Shown here in pieces: positions 8,568 to 13,256 of a stretch of DNA of 13,256 nt. The translations under genes and the position numbers were made by a program. The notes beneath the pieces were generated by a model. It was given only the letters and a program-made list of their open reading frames with translations, was not told the DNA's origin and did not search any database. Origin of the DNA: Clostridiales bacterium (GTDB lineage: Bacteria > Bacillota > Clostridia > Peptostreptococcales > NVVX01); NCBI GenBank assembly GCA_021129785.1, contig JAJOKQ010000067.1:1-13256 (forward strand), given 5' to 3'. Numbering within the stretch: the stretch's first letter is position 1; every line of letters starts with the position of its first letter.

Positions 8568-8595
8568 TTAGACGATAAAAAAAATATTTAGTTCC
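8568..8595 (-). promoter_or_regulatory. ECF-type promoter of the sigma/anti-sigma operon
   Basis: On the minus strand GGAAC (8591-8595) is followed by a 16-nt spacer, including a T8 run, and then CGTCTAA (8568-8574). This combines the classic ECF -35 GGAAC and -10 CGTC/GTCTAA elements with correct spacing. The predicted transcription start, near 8563, leaves a leader of about 30 nt before the TTG start. It strongly suggests that the sigma factor transcribes its own operon. Confidence 0.75.
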
Positions 8596-8669
8596 ATATT
8601 ATCTACTACTTATTATTATATTATTATATTTGTATCTTATCATATTTCCGAATAATTCGAAAAATACAG

Positions 8670-8796
8670 AGTCAATTGAAAATACAGGTGAATTTGTAAA
8701 ACTAAATTCCACTGTTTACCGTAATAGGGGTGGAATTTAGTTTTACAATTAAGGAATTTACTCTTCAGTGCTGTTTTTTTTTGGTTTTAATTGACT
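8670..8796. repeat. Nested inverted-repeat element (possible MITE or large hairpin)
   Basis: This covers much of the 305-nt gap between the sigma gene and the tRNA, which holds no gene. The core is a perfect 19-bp inverted repeat (8694-8712 against 8730-8748; arm includes GTAAAACTAAATTCCAC) with a 17-nt loop. An outer 8-bp inverted repeat, AGTCAATT (8670-8677) and AATTGACT (8789-8796), frames it, followed by an A4/T4 match. No T-run follows the core hairpin, so it is a poor terminator. The layout suits a small non-autonomous insertion or a structured RNA. No target-site duplication is evident, and a single copy cannot prove mobility. Confidence 0.55.
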
Positions 8797-8819
8797 TTAT
8801 TCTTTTAGTATGTTACTAT
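8791..8819 (+). promoter_or_regulatory. Vegetative promoter of tRNA-Leu
   Basis: TTGACT (8791-8796), a 17-nt spacer, then TACTAT (8814-8819) preceded by TGt, an extended -10. Predicted transcription starts near 8826, about 14 nt before the mature tRNA. The -35 box coincides with the right end of the inverted-repeat element. Confidence 0.7.
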
Positions 8820-8839
8820 AAACATCGTACTTATTTTAT

Positions 8840-8926
8840 GCCGCGGTGGCGGAATAGGCAGACGCAGCAGACTCAAAATCTGCCGATGGTAACATCGTGG
8901 GGGTTCGATTCCCTTCCGCGGCACCA
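8840..8926 (+). tRNA. trnL-CAA: tRNA-Leu (anticodon CAA), CCA encoded
   Basis: An 87-nt class II tRNA with a long variable arm. The acceptor stem is GCCGCGG/CCGCGGC with discriminator A and an encoded CCA end. The anticodon stem is GCAGA/TCTGC around the loop CTCAAAA, which gives anticodon CAA (reads UUG). The variable arm contains GATG/CATC, and the T-loop TTCGATT is closed by GGGGG/CCCTT with G-T pairs. It is flanked by a good promoter and a terminator, so it is probably a single-gene transcript. Confidence 0.97.
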
Positions 8927-8951
8927 TAATTTTTAATAATATTACACAAGT

Positions 8952-8982
8952 AAAATACTTCTATACTCTAGAAGTATTTTTT
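8952..8982 (+). terminator. Intrinsic terminator of tRNA-Leu
   Basis: AAAATACTTCTA and TAGAAGTATTTT form a perfect 12-bp stem with a 5-nt loop and end in a T-run, 25 nt after the tRNA. Confidence 0.85.
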
Positions 8983-9054
8983 ATCATATTCATTAATTCT
9001 TTGTATATATATTTAAAAAAACATATCTATTACTCAGTGAAATAAGGTGTATAA

Positions 9055-9560
9055 ATGAGTGATGTTAATAGATTTAAACAAGTAAAAAAAGTCCCTCTAG
9101 TTAGCATTGTAGATTAACCTGCTATTGACTGCAGTAAAAGCTATCATTGAAGTATTCTCAGGCAGCACAGCACTAATTGCAGACTCTTTCCACTCTGCAT
9201 CAGATTTGATAGGAACTCTTATATTGCTTCAAGGAATGAAAATAGCTAATCAACCACCAGACAAAGAGCATCCCTACGGTCATTTTAGAGCAGAATCGAT
9301 AACCGCGAAAATTTTAGCTATGATACTCATCCTTACTGCTTTAAGCATTGGATATAAGTCGATTGAAATTTTGCGAATGCACGAGATTGTGATTCCGAAT
9401 AAAATTGCTATATATGCTGCGCTTCTTTCTATAGTTACTAAGGAATGGATGTTTCTATATTCATATAGAATTGGCAAAAAAATAAAAAGCTCTGCAGTCG
9501 TTGCAGATGCTTGGCATCACCGTTCTTATCCATGTAAATCCTTGCAGTAAAAAACTTTAG
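9055..9560 (+). pseudogene. Cation diffusion facilitator (CDF) transporter, broken by frameshift and deletion
   Basis: Remnant of a metal-cation/proton antiporter. It starts at ATG 9055 after AAGGTG and reads MSDVNRFKQVKKVPLVSIVD, then stops at 9115. The family sequence continues in the next frame from about 9113: INLLLTAVKAI, GSTALIADSFHSASDLIGTL (with the first metal site HxxxD), KEHPYGHFRAESI, ending ADAWHHRS. Removing one base near 9112 restores VSIV-INLLLTAVK, so one base was gained. The second HxxxD site (WHHRSD) is cut off before its Asp. From about 9524 another frame gives VLIHVNPCSKKL and a stop at 9560, which looks like a CDF C-terminal tail. I infer an internal deletion of well over 100 codons with its junction around CGTTCT. 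The product cannot be functional. Confidence 0.8.
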
Positions 9561-9567
9561 TTCTAAT

Positions 9568-9594
9568 CCACGGACAATTAAGCCCGTGGTATTT
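9568..9594 (+). terminator. Weak hairpin after the CDF remnant
   Basis: CCACGG (9568-9573) and CCGTGG (9584-9589) enclose a 10-nt loop and are followed by TATTTT. It may be the original terminator of the CDF gene. The U-tract is poor and the loop large. Hairpins like this also occur at IS200/IS605 ends, but no transposase is present. The remaining bases up to 9660 show nothing else convincing. Confidence 0.4.
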
Positions 9595-9660
9595 TAATGG
9601 TTTATTAAATTCATCCGTTCATTGCATTAAAATTCATAGTTTTTTCTGGAAACATAATTG

Positions 9661-10311
9661 CTAAATCTTTTTAATACGAGTCTTATACGCGTATATAGCA
9701 GCTTGAGTGCGGTCGCTAACGCCTATTTTTTTTAAAATACTAGAAACGTGATTTTTCACTGTTTTCTCGCTTATAAATAGCCTTCCTGCAATTTCTTTAT
9801 TACTAATGCCTTCAGCAATTAAGGTTAACACTTCGTATTCTCTTTTAGTCAGTCTGTCTTTACCTTTTTCATCTACATTTCTCCCATATGTAGTTTGCTT
9901 TTCAAAGTCACATGTCATGATATTTTGAGGTATACTAGTTCCGCCGACGTACACCTCTCTAATAGCTTTGGTCAAGCTTTCACTCTCTGCATCCTTTAAA
10001 ACATAGCCATTTGCTCCCAAATTGAGTGTTTCTCTTAAATATTCTTCTTCTTCATGGAATGTTAGCATTATTATTTTTGTTGTGACATCGATGTCTTTCA
10101 TGCGCCTTAATGTTTGAATTCCATTCATTTTTGGCATATTAATATCTAATATTACAATATCTGGTTTTACTTGATTTAATATTACTATTGCTTCTTCACC
10201 ATTACCTGCTTCCCCAACAATTTTCATATCGTTTTCCAACTCTAATATTTGCTTTAACCCTTCTCTTACAAGTGAATGGTCGTCTACAATTAATATCTTA
10301 ATTTTTCCCAT
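9661..10311 (-). CDS. degU: NarL/FixJ-type response regulator, DegU-like
   Basis: Cytoplasmic transcription regulator of 216 aa, partner of the kinase encoded upstream. The receiver domain (about 1-120) has the acidic pair in IVDDHSLVREG, the phosphoacceptor Asp56 in DIVILDINMP, the conserved Thr in IIMLTFHE, and Lys in GYVLKDAE. The LuxR-type helix-turn-helix (about 150-212) reads LTKREYEVLTLIAEG, SNKEIAGRLFISEKTVKNHV, SSILKKIGVSDRTQAA. Asp56 and the HTH wording agree closely with Bacillus DegU as I remember it. GGAG lies 8 nt before the ATG and abuts the kinase stop codon TAA, so translation is coupled to degS. No strong terminator follows on this strand before the convergent CDF remnant. 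Confidence 0.92.
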   Translation of the reverse strand: MGKIKILIVDDHSLVREGLKQILELENDMKIVGEAGNGEEAIVILNQVKPDIVILDINMPKMNGIQTLRRMKDIDVTTKIIMLTFHEEEEYLRETLNLGANGYVLKDAESESLTKAIREVYVGGTSIPQNIMTCDFEKQTTYGRNVDEKGKDRLTKREYEVLTLIAEGISNKEIAGRLFISEKTVKNHVSSILKKIGVSDRTQAAIYAYKTRIKKI

Positions 10312-10323
10312 AATAATATCTCC

Positions 10324-11475
10324 TTACATTTTATGCGGAATAAACACTCTTATTTTTGTGCCTGTTTTCAAATTGCTAAGTATCGTAAAATCTCCATTTA
10401 ACAGCTCTACTCTTTCTCTCATACTAAGAATACCGAATCCTTCTTCCTCATTTTGCTGTTTCTCCAATGAACCTACATCGAAACCTACACCATTATCTCT
10501 AATATATAGTGCTAGTCCTACATTGTTTTTTTCTAGTATAATCTTTACCTTTGTAGCTCGAGAATGCTTTCTAATATTATTTAGCGATTCCTGAATAATT
10601 CTAAAAACTGTTAGTTTTAATAGAGAGTCGTCTATTTCTATTTGCGAGAGTACTATAAGTTCAACACAAATTTTTGTTTCTTTTTGAAACGAAGTTATAT
10701 ATCTATTAATTGATGGTATCAATCCCACATCATCAAGCGACATAGGTCTTAAATTGTAAATGATTTTTCTAATATCCTTCATGCTTCCTTTTGCAACAGT
10801 TTTTAACTCTTCAAGCTCGTGTTTTGCCTTCACAATATCAATATCCATTAATTTACAGCTCACTTCAAGTCTTATAAGCATATTCGATAGCGTTTGAGCA
10901 GGTCCATCATGAATTTCTCTAGCTACACGTTTTCTTTCATCCTCTTGCGCTAGTAGTATTCTTTGACCTAATATTCGCTTTTGTTGAAAATCACCTAGCG
11001 TATTATGCATATCTTGTATATTCCCCGTTAAATATTCTAATGCAACGCCTATTTTAGATGTTAGTCCATCAGCTTTTTTTAGAACTTCACGAGCTCTGTT
11101 AAGCCTTATTTCTAAATCGTTTCTATGCTTAATCATGTCTGATTCTTCACGTTGTTTAATGGTTAGCTTTACTTGCGCTAGATTCGCTTCTCTGTATGCC
11201 GATTTTATATCTTCTTCACAGTATTTATTTATAAACTTACTCACTTTGAGCAAATTTCGTCTACTTTTTTTTTCTTCTTTCTCTAAAACAATAACCTCCA
11301 ACATGATATCTTTCGTTTTTTTTCTCATTTCCTCTAATTGACTCTGCAAGCTATTACACTCAGTTCTCATGCTTTCAGCAATTTCAAAAATCTCTTCTTT
11401 ACTATCTTCCACCGTTGCAATAGTTTTGTTTAATATTTCGTCCATCATATTAATATCAATTGTCTTATTTATCAT
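10324..11475 (-). CDS. degS: Cytoplasmic sensor histidine kinase, DegS-like
   Basis: Histidine kinase of 383 aa without membrane segments. Residues about 10-165 are heavily charged and coiled-coil-like, matching the DegS sensor domain. The HisKA_3 dimerisation region carries QEDERKRVAREIHDGPAQTL with the phosphoacceptor His. From the ATG at 11475 this is His189, the same number as in Bacillus DegS. Next come IIYNLRPMSLDDVGLIPS, the N-box ESLNNIRKHS, and the ATP-binding DNGVGFD and GFGILSMRERVELL motifs. ATG 11475 is preferred over GTG 11484, since AGGG lies 8 nt upstream of the former and abuts the latter. It forms a two-gene operon with degU (12-nt gap). In Bacillus this pair controls exoenzymes, competence and motility; the role here is inferred. 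Confidence 0.92.
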   Translation of the reverse strand: MINKTIDINMMDEILNKTIATVEDSKEEIFEIAESMRTECNSLQSQLEEMRKKTKDIMLEVIVLEKEEKKSRRNLLKVSKFINKYCEEDIKSAYREANLAQVKLTIKQREESDMIKHRNDLEIRLNRAREVLKKADGLTSKIGVALEYLTGNIQDMHNTLGDFQQKRILGQRILLAQEDERKRVAREIHDGPAQTLSNMLIRLEVSCKLMDIDIVKAKHELEELKTVAKGSMKDIRKIIYNLRPMSLDDVGLIPSINRYITSFQKETKICVELIVLSQIEIDDSLLKLTVFRIIQESLNNIRKHSRATKVKIILEKNNVGLALYIRDNGVGFDVGSLEKQQNEEEGFGILSMRERVELLNGDFTILSNLKTGTKIRVFIPHKM

Positions 11476-11523
11476 TTTATCCACCCTGTTTTTTACTTGA
11501 AATAGGTTGCAAATAGAAAGAAC

Positions 11524-11554
11524 TTAAAAAGAGAGTGATTTACTCTCTTTTTAA
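11524..11554 (-). terminator. Intrinsic terminator between cheW and degS
   Basis: TTAAAAAGAGAGT and ACTCTCTTTTTAA form a 13-bp stem with a 5-nt loop, with a T5 run built into the arm on either strand. It lies just after the CheW-like gene on the minus strand and separates it from degS. Confidence 0.75.
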
Positions 11555-11579
11555 ATAATACTGGAATATAATTGTTCCA

Positions 11580-12029
11580 TCAAATGCTCAATAATTCTTT
11601 TTTCTCTTTTTCGTTAAGTACCTTCTCAAGGTCTAAAATAATTATCATTCGATCATCTACTTTTGCTATTCCACTTATAAATTTTTGTTCAACTGAAGTA
11701 ATTAAGTCTGGCGCATCATCTATGTCCTTGGTATTAATAGTTAAAACCTGCGATGCATCATCTACTATAAAGCCCGTCTGTTTATTATTTAAATAAACTA
11801 TAATAATTCTTGTACTGTTAGTTATCTTTGTTTCATTTTGGTTAAATTTCTTACTTAGATTTATTACCGGTGTGACTACACCCCTATAGTTTATAATACC
11901 TTCTATAAAACTTGGAGTATTAGGCACTTTAGACGCCTCTCTATGCTCACTAATTTCCTTTACATACATTATGTCTACTCCAAACTCGTCACCAGCCAAC
12001 TTAAAAATTACATACTGTCTTTCGTTCAT
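11580..12029 (-). CDS. cheW: CheW-like chemotaxis adaptor protein
   Basis: Single-domain CheW protein of 149 aa that would couple chemoreceptors to the kinase CheA. The family pattern is clear: YVIFKLAGDEFGVDIMYVKE at the N-terminus, VPNTPSFIEGIINYRGVVTP, VINLSKKF, IIIVYLNNKQTGFIVDDASQ, ISGIAKVDDRMIIILDLEKVL. The length is normal. AGGAGG lies 9 nt before the ATG. No other chemotaxis gene (cheA, mcp) is in the window, and it ends at its own terminator, so it appears monocistronic. It could serve a chemotaxis system encoded elsewhere or act as a CheV/CheW-like variant; there is no receiver domain. Confidence 0.94.
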   Translation of the reverse strand: MNERQYVIFKLAGDEFGVDIMYVKEISEHREASKVPNTPSFIEGIINYRGVVTPVINLSKKFNQNETKITNSTRIIIVYLNNKQTGFIVDDASQVLTINTKDIDDAPDLITSVEQKFISGIAKVDDRMIIILDLEKVLNEKEKKELLSI

Positions 12030-12123
12030 TTATTCAAACCTCCTCTTTCGTTTATAATCATTCTAAAGTATATATTCTACGCCTAAGTACAATTCCCTCT
12101 ATGTTTTCATAAAAAACAAACTA

Positions 12124-12294
12124 TCAGTCAACAATTTTTATCGATTCCAGTTGATGTGAGAGTGATTTACGAAAAGATGCAATATATTCTTTTCTTAATG
12201 TAATCTGCTCTTCTTTTTCTTCTTCCGTTAGTTTTCTGCTTCTCGCCCAGTTTGAGAGTTCATTAATTCTATCTATTTTTTCTTTATCTAGCAT
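12124..12294 (-). CDS. DUF896 family protein (UPF0291, YnzC-like)
   Basis: A 56-aa cytoplasmic protein of the DUF896 family, found widely in Firmicutes; Bacillus YnzC is the best known member and its role is unclear. The sequence shows the hallmark KIDRINELSNWARSRKLTEE, EEQITLRKEYIASFR and a final LESIKIVD. Members usually form a two-helix coiled hairpin. ATG 12294 is chosen because AAGGAG lies 7 nt upstream; the frame continues to a GTG at 12312, but with the ribosome binding site inside it. It is slightly shorter than YnzC, ending right after the KIVD motif. It has its own likely promoter. Confidence 0.9.
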   Translation of the reverse strand: MLDKEKIDRINELSNWARSRKLTEEEKEEQITLRKEYIASFRKSLSHQLESIKIVD

Positions 12295-12326
12295 GCAATT
12301 GCTCCTTATCACAAATATTTTAGTAT

Positions 12327-12335
12327 ATTATAACA
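12327..12335 (-). promoter_or_regulatory. Extended -10 promoter of the DUF896 gene
   Basis: TGTTATAAT on the minus strand, a perfect extended -10, 33 nt before the ATG. No clear -35 hexamer lies at the right distance. Confidence 0.55.
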
Positions 12336-12369
12336 TATCTCAGCTTCAATAGAAAAGAATCTTCATTTG

Positions 12370-12533
12370 TTACTTTAATTTATTTTTCTCATCTACTGTA
12401 ATATCGGAATTTTCTTCTACAGCTTCTTTGTTATCAATACTTCCGAGAGCTTTAACAATTTGAATAAACTTCTGCGCCATTTCTTTTTGATCATCTTCAA
12501 CAAACGGCTCTATCATTTTAAAAATATCACTTT
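12370..12533 (-). pseudogene. Downstream half of the frameshifted small gene (-1 frame)
   Basis: This reading frame continues the gene at 12537-12806 in the -1 frame. It is open from just after a TGA at about 12555 and reads NLEESDIFKMIEPFVEDDQK, then EMAQKFIQIVKALGS and a charged tail ending KNKLK. Adding one A to the A7 run at 12545-12551 would join the two halves into one protein of about 146 aa. Alternatively ATG 12516 could start a separate 48-aa product, but it has only a weak ribosome binding site. It contains one copy of the P-[LF]-[LV] helical motif shared with both neighbours. Function unknown. Confidence 0.55.
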
Positions 12534-12536
12534 CTT

Positions 12537-12806
12537 CTAGATTCTTTTTTTGTCAAACAATTTCATTATTCTCAACATATTGAAAAGCTTCTTTAAGTCC
12601 TTCGCTTTCTCCCTTAGCTTTTCGTCCACTAGTGGCTCGAATAACTCTACATACCCCTCAATCGTATCAATGCTAATTTCGCCATCAGTGTTTTTTCTTA
12701 TTTCATGAAACTTACTTCCAAACTTATTTGTTTTTTCATAAATGCTCATAGCAGCGTCTATATTTTTTCTGCTATCACTGCTCAAAAATTCACTTATATC
12801 CATCAT
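12537..12806 (-). CDS. Unrecognised small helical protein, probably the 5' half of a frameshifted gene
   Basis: About 89 aa, beginning MMDISEFLSSDSRKNIDAAM and ending KLFDKKRI. I do not recognise the family. It is charged and probably all-helical, with no signal peptide or membrane segment. A segment EPLVDEKLREKAKDLKKLF resembles EPFVEDDQKEMAQKFIQIV in the following -1 frame, which suggests a tandem repeat within one original protein. Two ATGs (12806, 12803) and a TTG (12809) could start it, and none has a recognisable ribosome binding site. The upstream bases are the start of the divergent plus-strand gene, so there is no room for a usual promoter. Translation in the main frame stops at TAG 12537, shortly after the A7 run. 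Confidence 0.6.
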   Translation of the reverse strand: MMDISEFLSSDSRKNIDAAMSIYEKTNKFGSKFHEIRKNTDGEISIDTIEGYVELFEPLVDEKLREKAKDLKKLFNMLRIMKLFDKKRI

Positions 12807-12823
12807 CAATGGGATGGATCATT

Positions 12824-13027
12824 ATGGATTCAAAAAAACTAAATGAGTTTTTTATGGCAGCAAAGAAAGGCGACTACTCTAAGTTAGAAGAAATGAAGGG
12901 CTATATTTCAGATAAAGATTATCAAAAGGCATTAAACATTTATAGCCAGTATAGCGGTAAGTCAGAAGAAGATATTATTAAGGAATTAGCAAAACTAATA
13001 AAACAGTTCCTAATCAACAAGAAATAA
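12824..13027 (+). CDS. Unrecognised small protein, probably the 5' part of a frameshifted gene
   Basis: 67 aa beginning MDSKKLNEFFMAAKKGDYSK, then ISDKDYQKALNIYSQYSGKS and ending KQFLINKK. No known domain is recognised; it is charged and helical. The ribosome binding site before ATG 12824 is weak (GGGATGG); an in-frame ATG at 12809 adds MGWII. The last residues QFLINKK look out of character: in the -1 frame the sequence runs on as TVPNQQEIINKIIPFLNERQ to 13107. A lost A in the AAAA run near 12999-13003 would explain it. The gene is head-to-head with the gene at 12537-12806. Confidence 0.6.
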   Translation: MDSKKLNEFFMAAKKGDYSKLEEMKGYISDKDYQKALNIYSQYSGKSEEDIIKELAKLIKQFLINKK

Positions 13028-13107
13028 TCAACAAAATTATACCATTCTTAAACGAGCGACAAAAATCTAAACTAAATAAAGTACTAGAGATGCTTGAAGA
13101 AAAATAA
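12982..13107 (+). pseudogene. Downstream continuation of the plus-strand small gene (-1 frame)
   Basis: Open from just after TAA 12979-12981 to TAA 13105-13107. After the overlap it reads TVPNQQEIINKIIPFLNERQ and KSKLNKVLEMLEEK, a natural helical C-terminus. Joined to the main frame it would give a protein of about 94 aa. It has no start codon or ribosome binding site of its own near its beginning. PFLNERQKSKLNKVLEML resembles the repeated motif in the divergent neighbour. Confidence 0.55.
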
Positions 13108-13131
13108 TTATTGTCTTCAGTATTAGATCAA

Positions 13132-13167
13132 TAAGTTTAGATGGAGAGCCCTCTCCATCTAAACTTA
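13132..13167. repeat. Perfect 16-bp hairpin without T-run
   Basis: AGTTTAGATGGAGA-type arms (13132-13147 against 13152-13167) pair perfectly around the loop GCCC. No T-run follows on either strand, so it is not a typical intrinsic terminator, although its place 25 nt after the small gene suits one. Beyond it, up to the window end, lie a CCCCCTA stretch (13176-13182) and a G7 run near 13194-13200, and no gene is seen. Confidence 0.6.
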
Positions 13168-13256
13168 AACAATTCCCCCTAGCATACATAGATGGGGGGG
13201 ACAAATTAAATATGAGATCCCATAATATTGCACATTAGCCTTGCAAAGTTAAATGC

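Noticed and set aside
8671..8700. A second, minus-strand vegetative promoter from TTGACT at 8670-8675 towards the sigma gene
   Set aside because: No -10-like hexamer lies 16-19 nt downstream on that strand.
8730..8936. Plus-strand open frame covering the tRNA-Leu
   Set aside because: It runs through the hairpin arm and the tRNA gene. The coding potential is accidental.
9280..9477. Minus-strand open frame within the CDF remnant
   Set aside because: Antisense to clear CDF sequence; no domain.
9568..9594. Right end of an IS200/IS605 element inserted in the CDF gene
   Set aside because: A hairpin alone is not enough. No tnpA or tnpB remnant is seen, and the CDF-like tail before the hairpin fits a native gene end with internal deletion better.
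12545..12551. Canonical -1 programmed frameshift heptamer
   Set aside because: The main-frame context is C AAA AAA AGA, so the first position of the heptamer does not match. Slippage on A7 remains possible, but the canonical signal is absent.
1..13256. CRISPR array, prophage genes or intact transposase
   Set aside because: No regularly spaced direct repeats, phage structural genes or DDE/HUH transposase motifs were found on either strand.

Overview
The window looks like a chromosomal stretch from a low-GC Gram-positive bacterium, most likely a member of the Clostridia. The evidence is the AT-rich base composition, strong AGGAGG-type ribosome binding sites, some TTG/GTG starts, a DegS/DegU-type two-component pair, a DUF896 protein, an anti-sigma factor fused to DUF4349, and a polymerase I whose proofreading residues have decayed. 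The species cannot be named from the sequence. Nearly all genes lie on the minus strand, so they are transcribed from high to low coordinates. A short plus-strand island around 8.8-9.6 kb and a small plus-strand gene at the right end are the exceptions.

Layout along the minus strand, left part. polA (5657 to 2970), coaE and a membrane-anchored lytic transglycosylase follow one another with gaps of 10-12 nt and look like one operon. It starts from an extended -10 promoter just upstream of polA. About 100 nt further on, across a GC-rich repeat-like spacer, lies a lipoprotein substrate-binding component of an oligopeptide-type ABC transporter.

Middle part. An ECF sigma factor and its anti-sigma factor are separated by 1 nt. 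The anti-sigma factor carries a cytoplasmic zinc finger, a membrane segment, a large external DUF4349 region and a second membrane segment. A secreted SIMPL-domain (DUF541) protein follows and ends at a strong terminator. Upstream of the sigma gene is a very good ECF-type promoter (GGAAC, 16 nt, CGTCTAA), so the module is probably autoregulated and responds to something sensed at the cell surface. Next to it are a large inverted-repeat element and a plus-strand tRNA-Leu(CAA) whose -35 box is formed by the end of that element.

Right part. A cation diffusion facilitator gene is broken by a frameshift and an internal deletion. A convergent degS-degU pair follows: a cytoplasmic kinase with coiled coils and a NarL-type regulator, with phosphoacceptors at the Bacillus DegS/DegU positions His189 and Asp56. 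Then come a CheW-like chemotaxis adaptor and a DUF896 protein. DegSU and CheW together hint at control of motility or lifestyle switching.

The far right holds the least explained piece. Two small head-to-head genes have start codons about 17 nt apart, and each is interrupted in the same way: the reading frame continues in the -1 frame after an A-run. Both predicted proteins contain copies of a similar short helical motif. A perfect 16-bp hairpin without a T-run follows. I see no complete new system. The most interesting items are the autoregulated ECF/DUF4349/SIMPL module and this frameshifted divergent pair.
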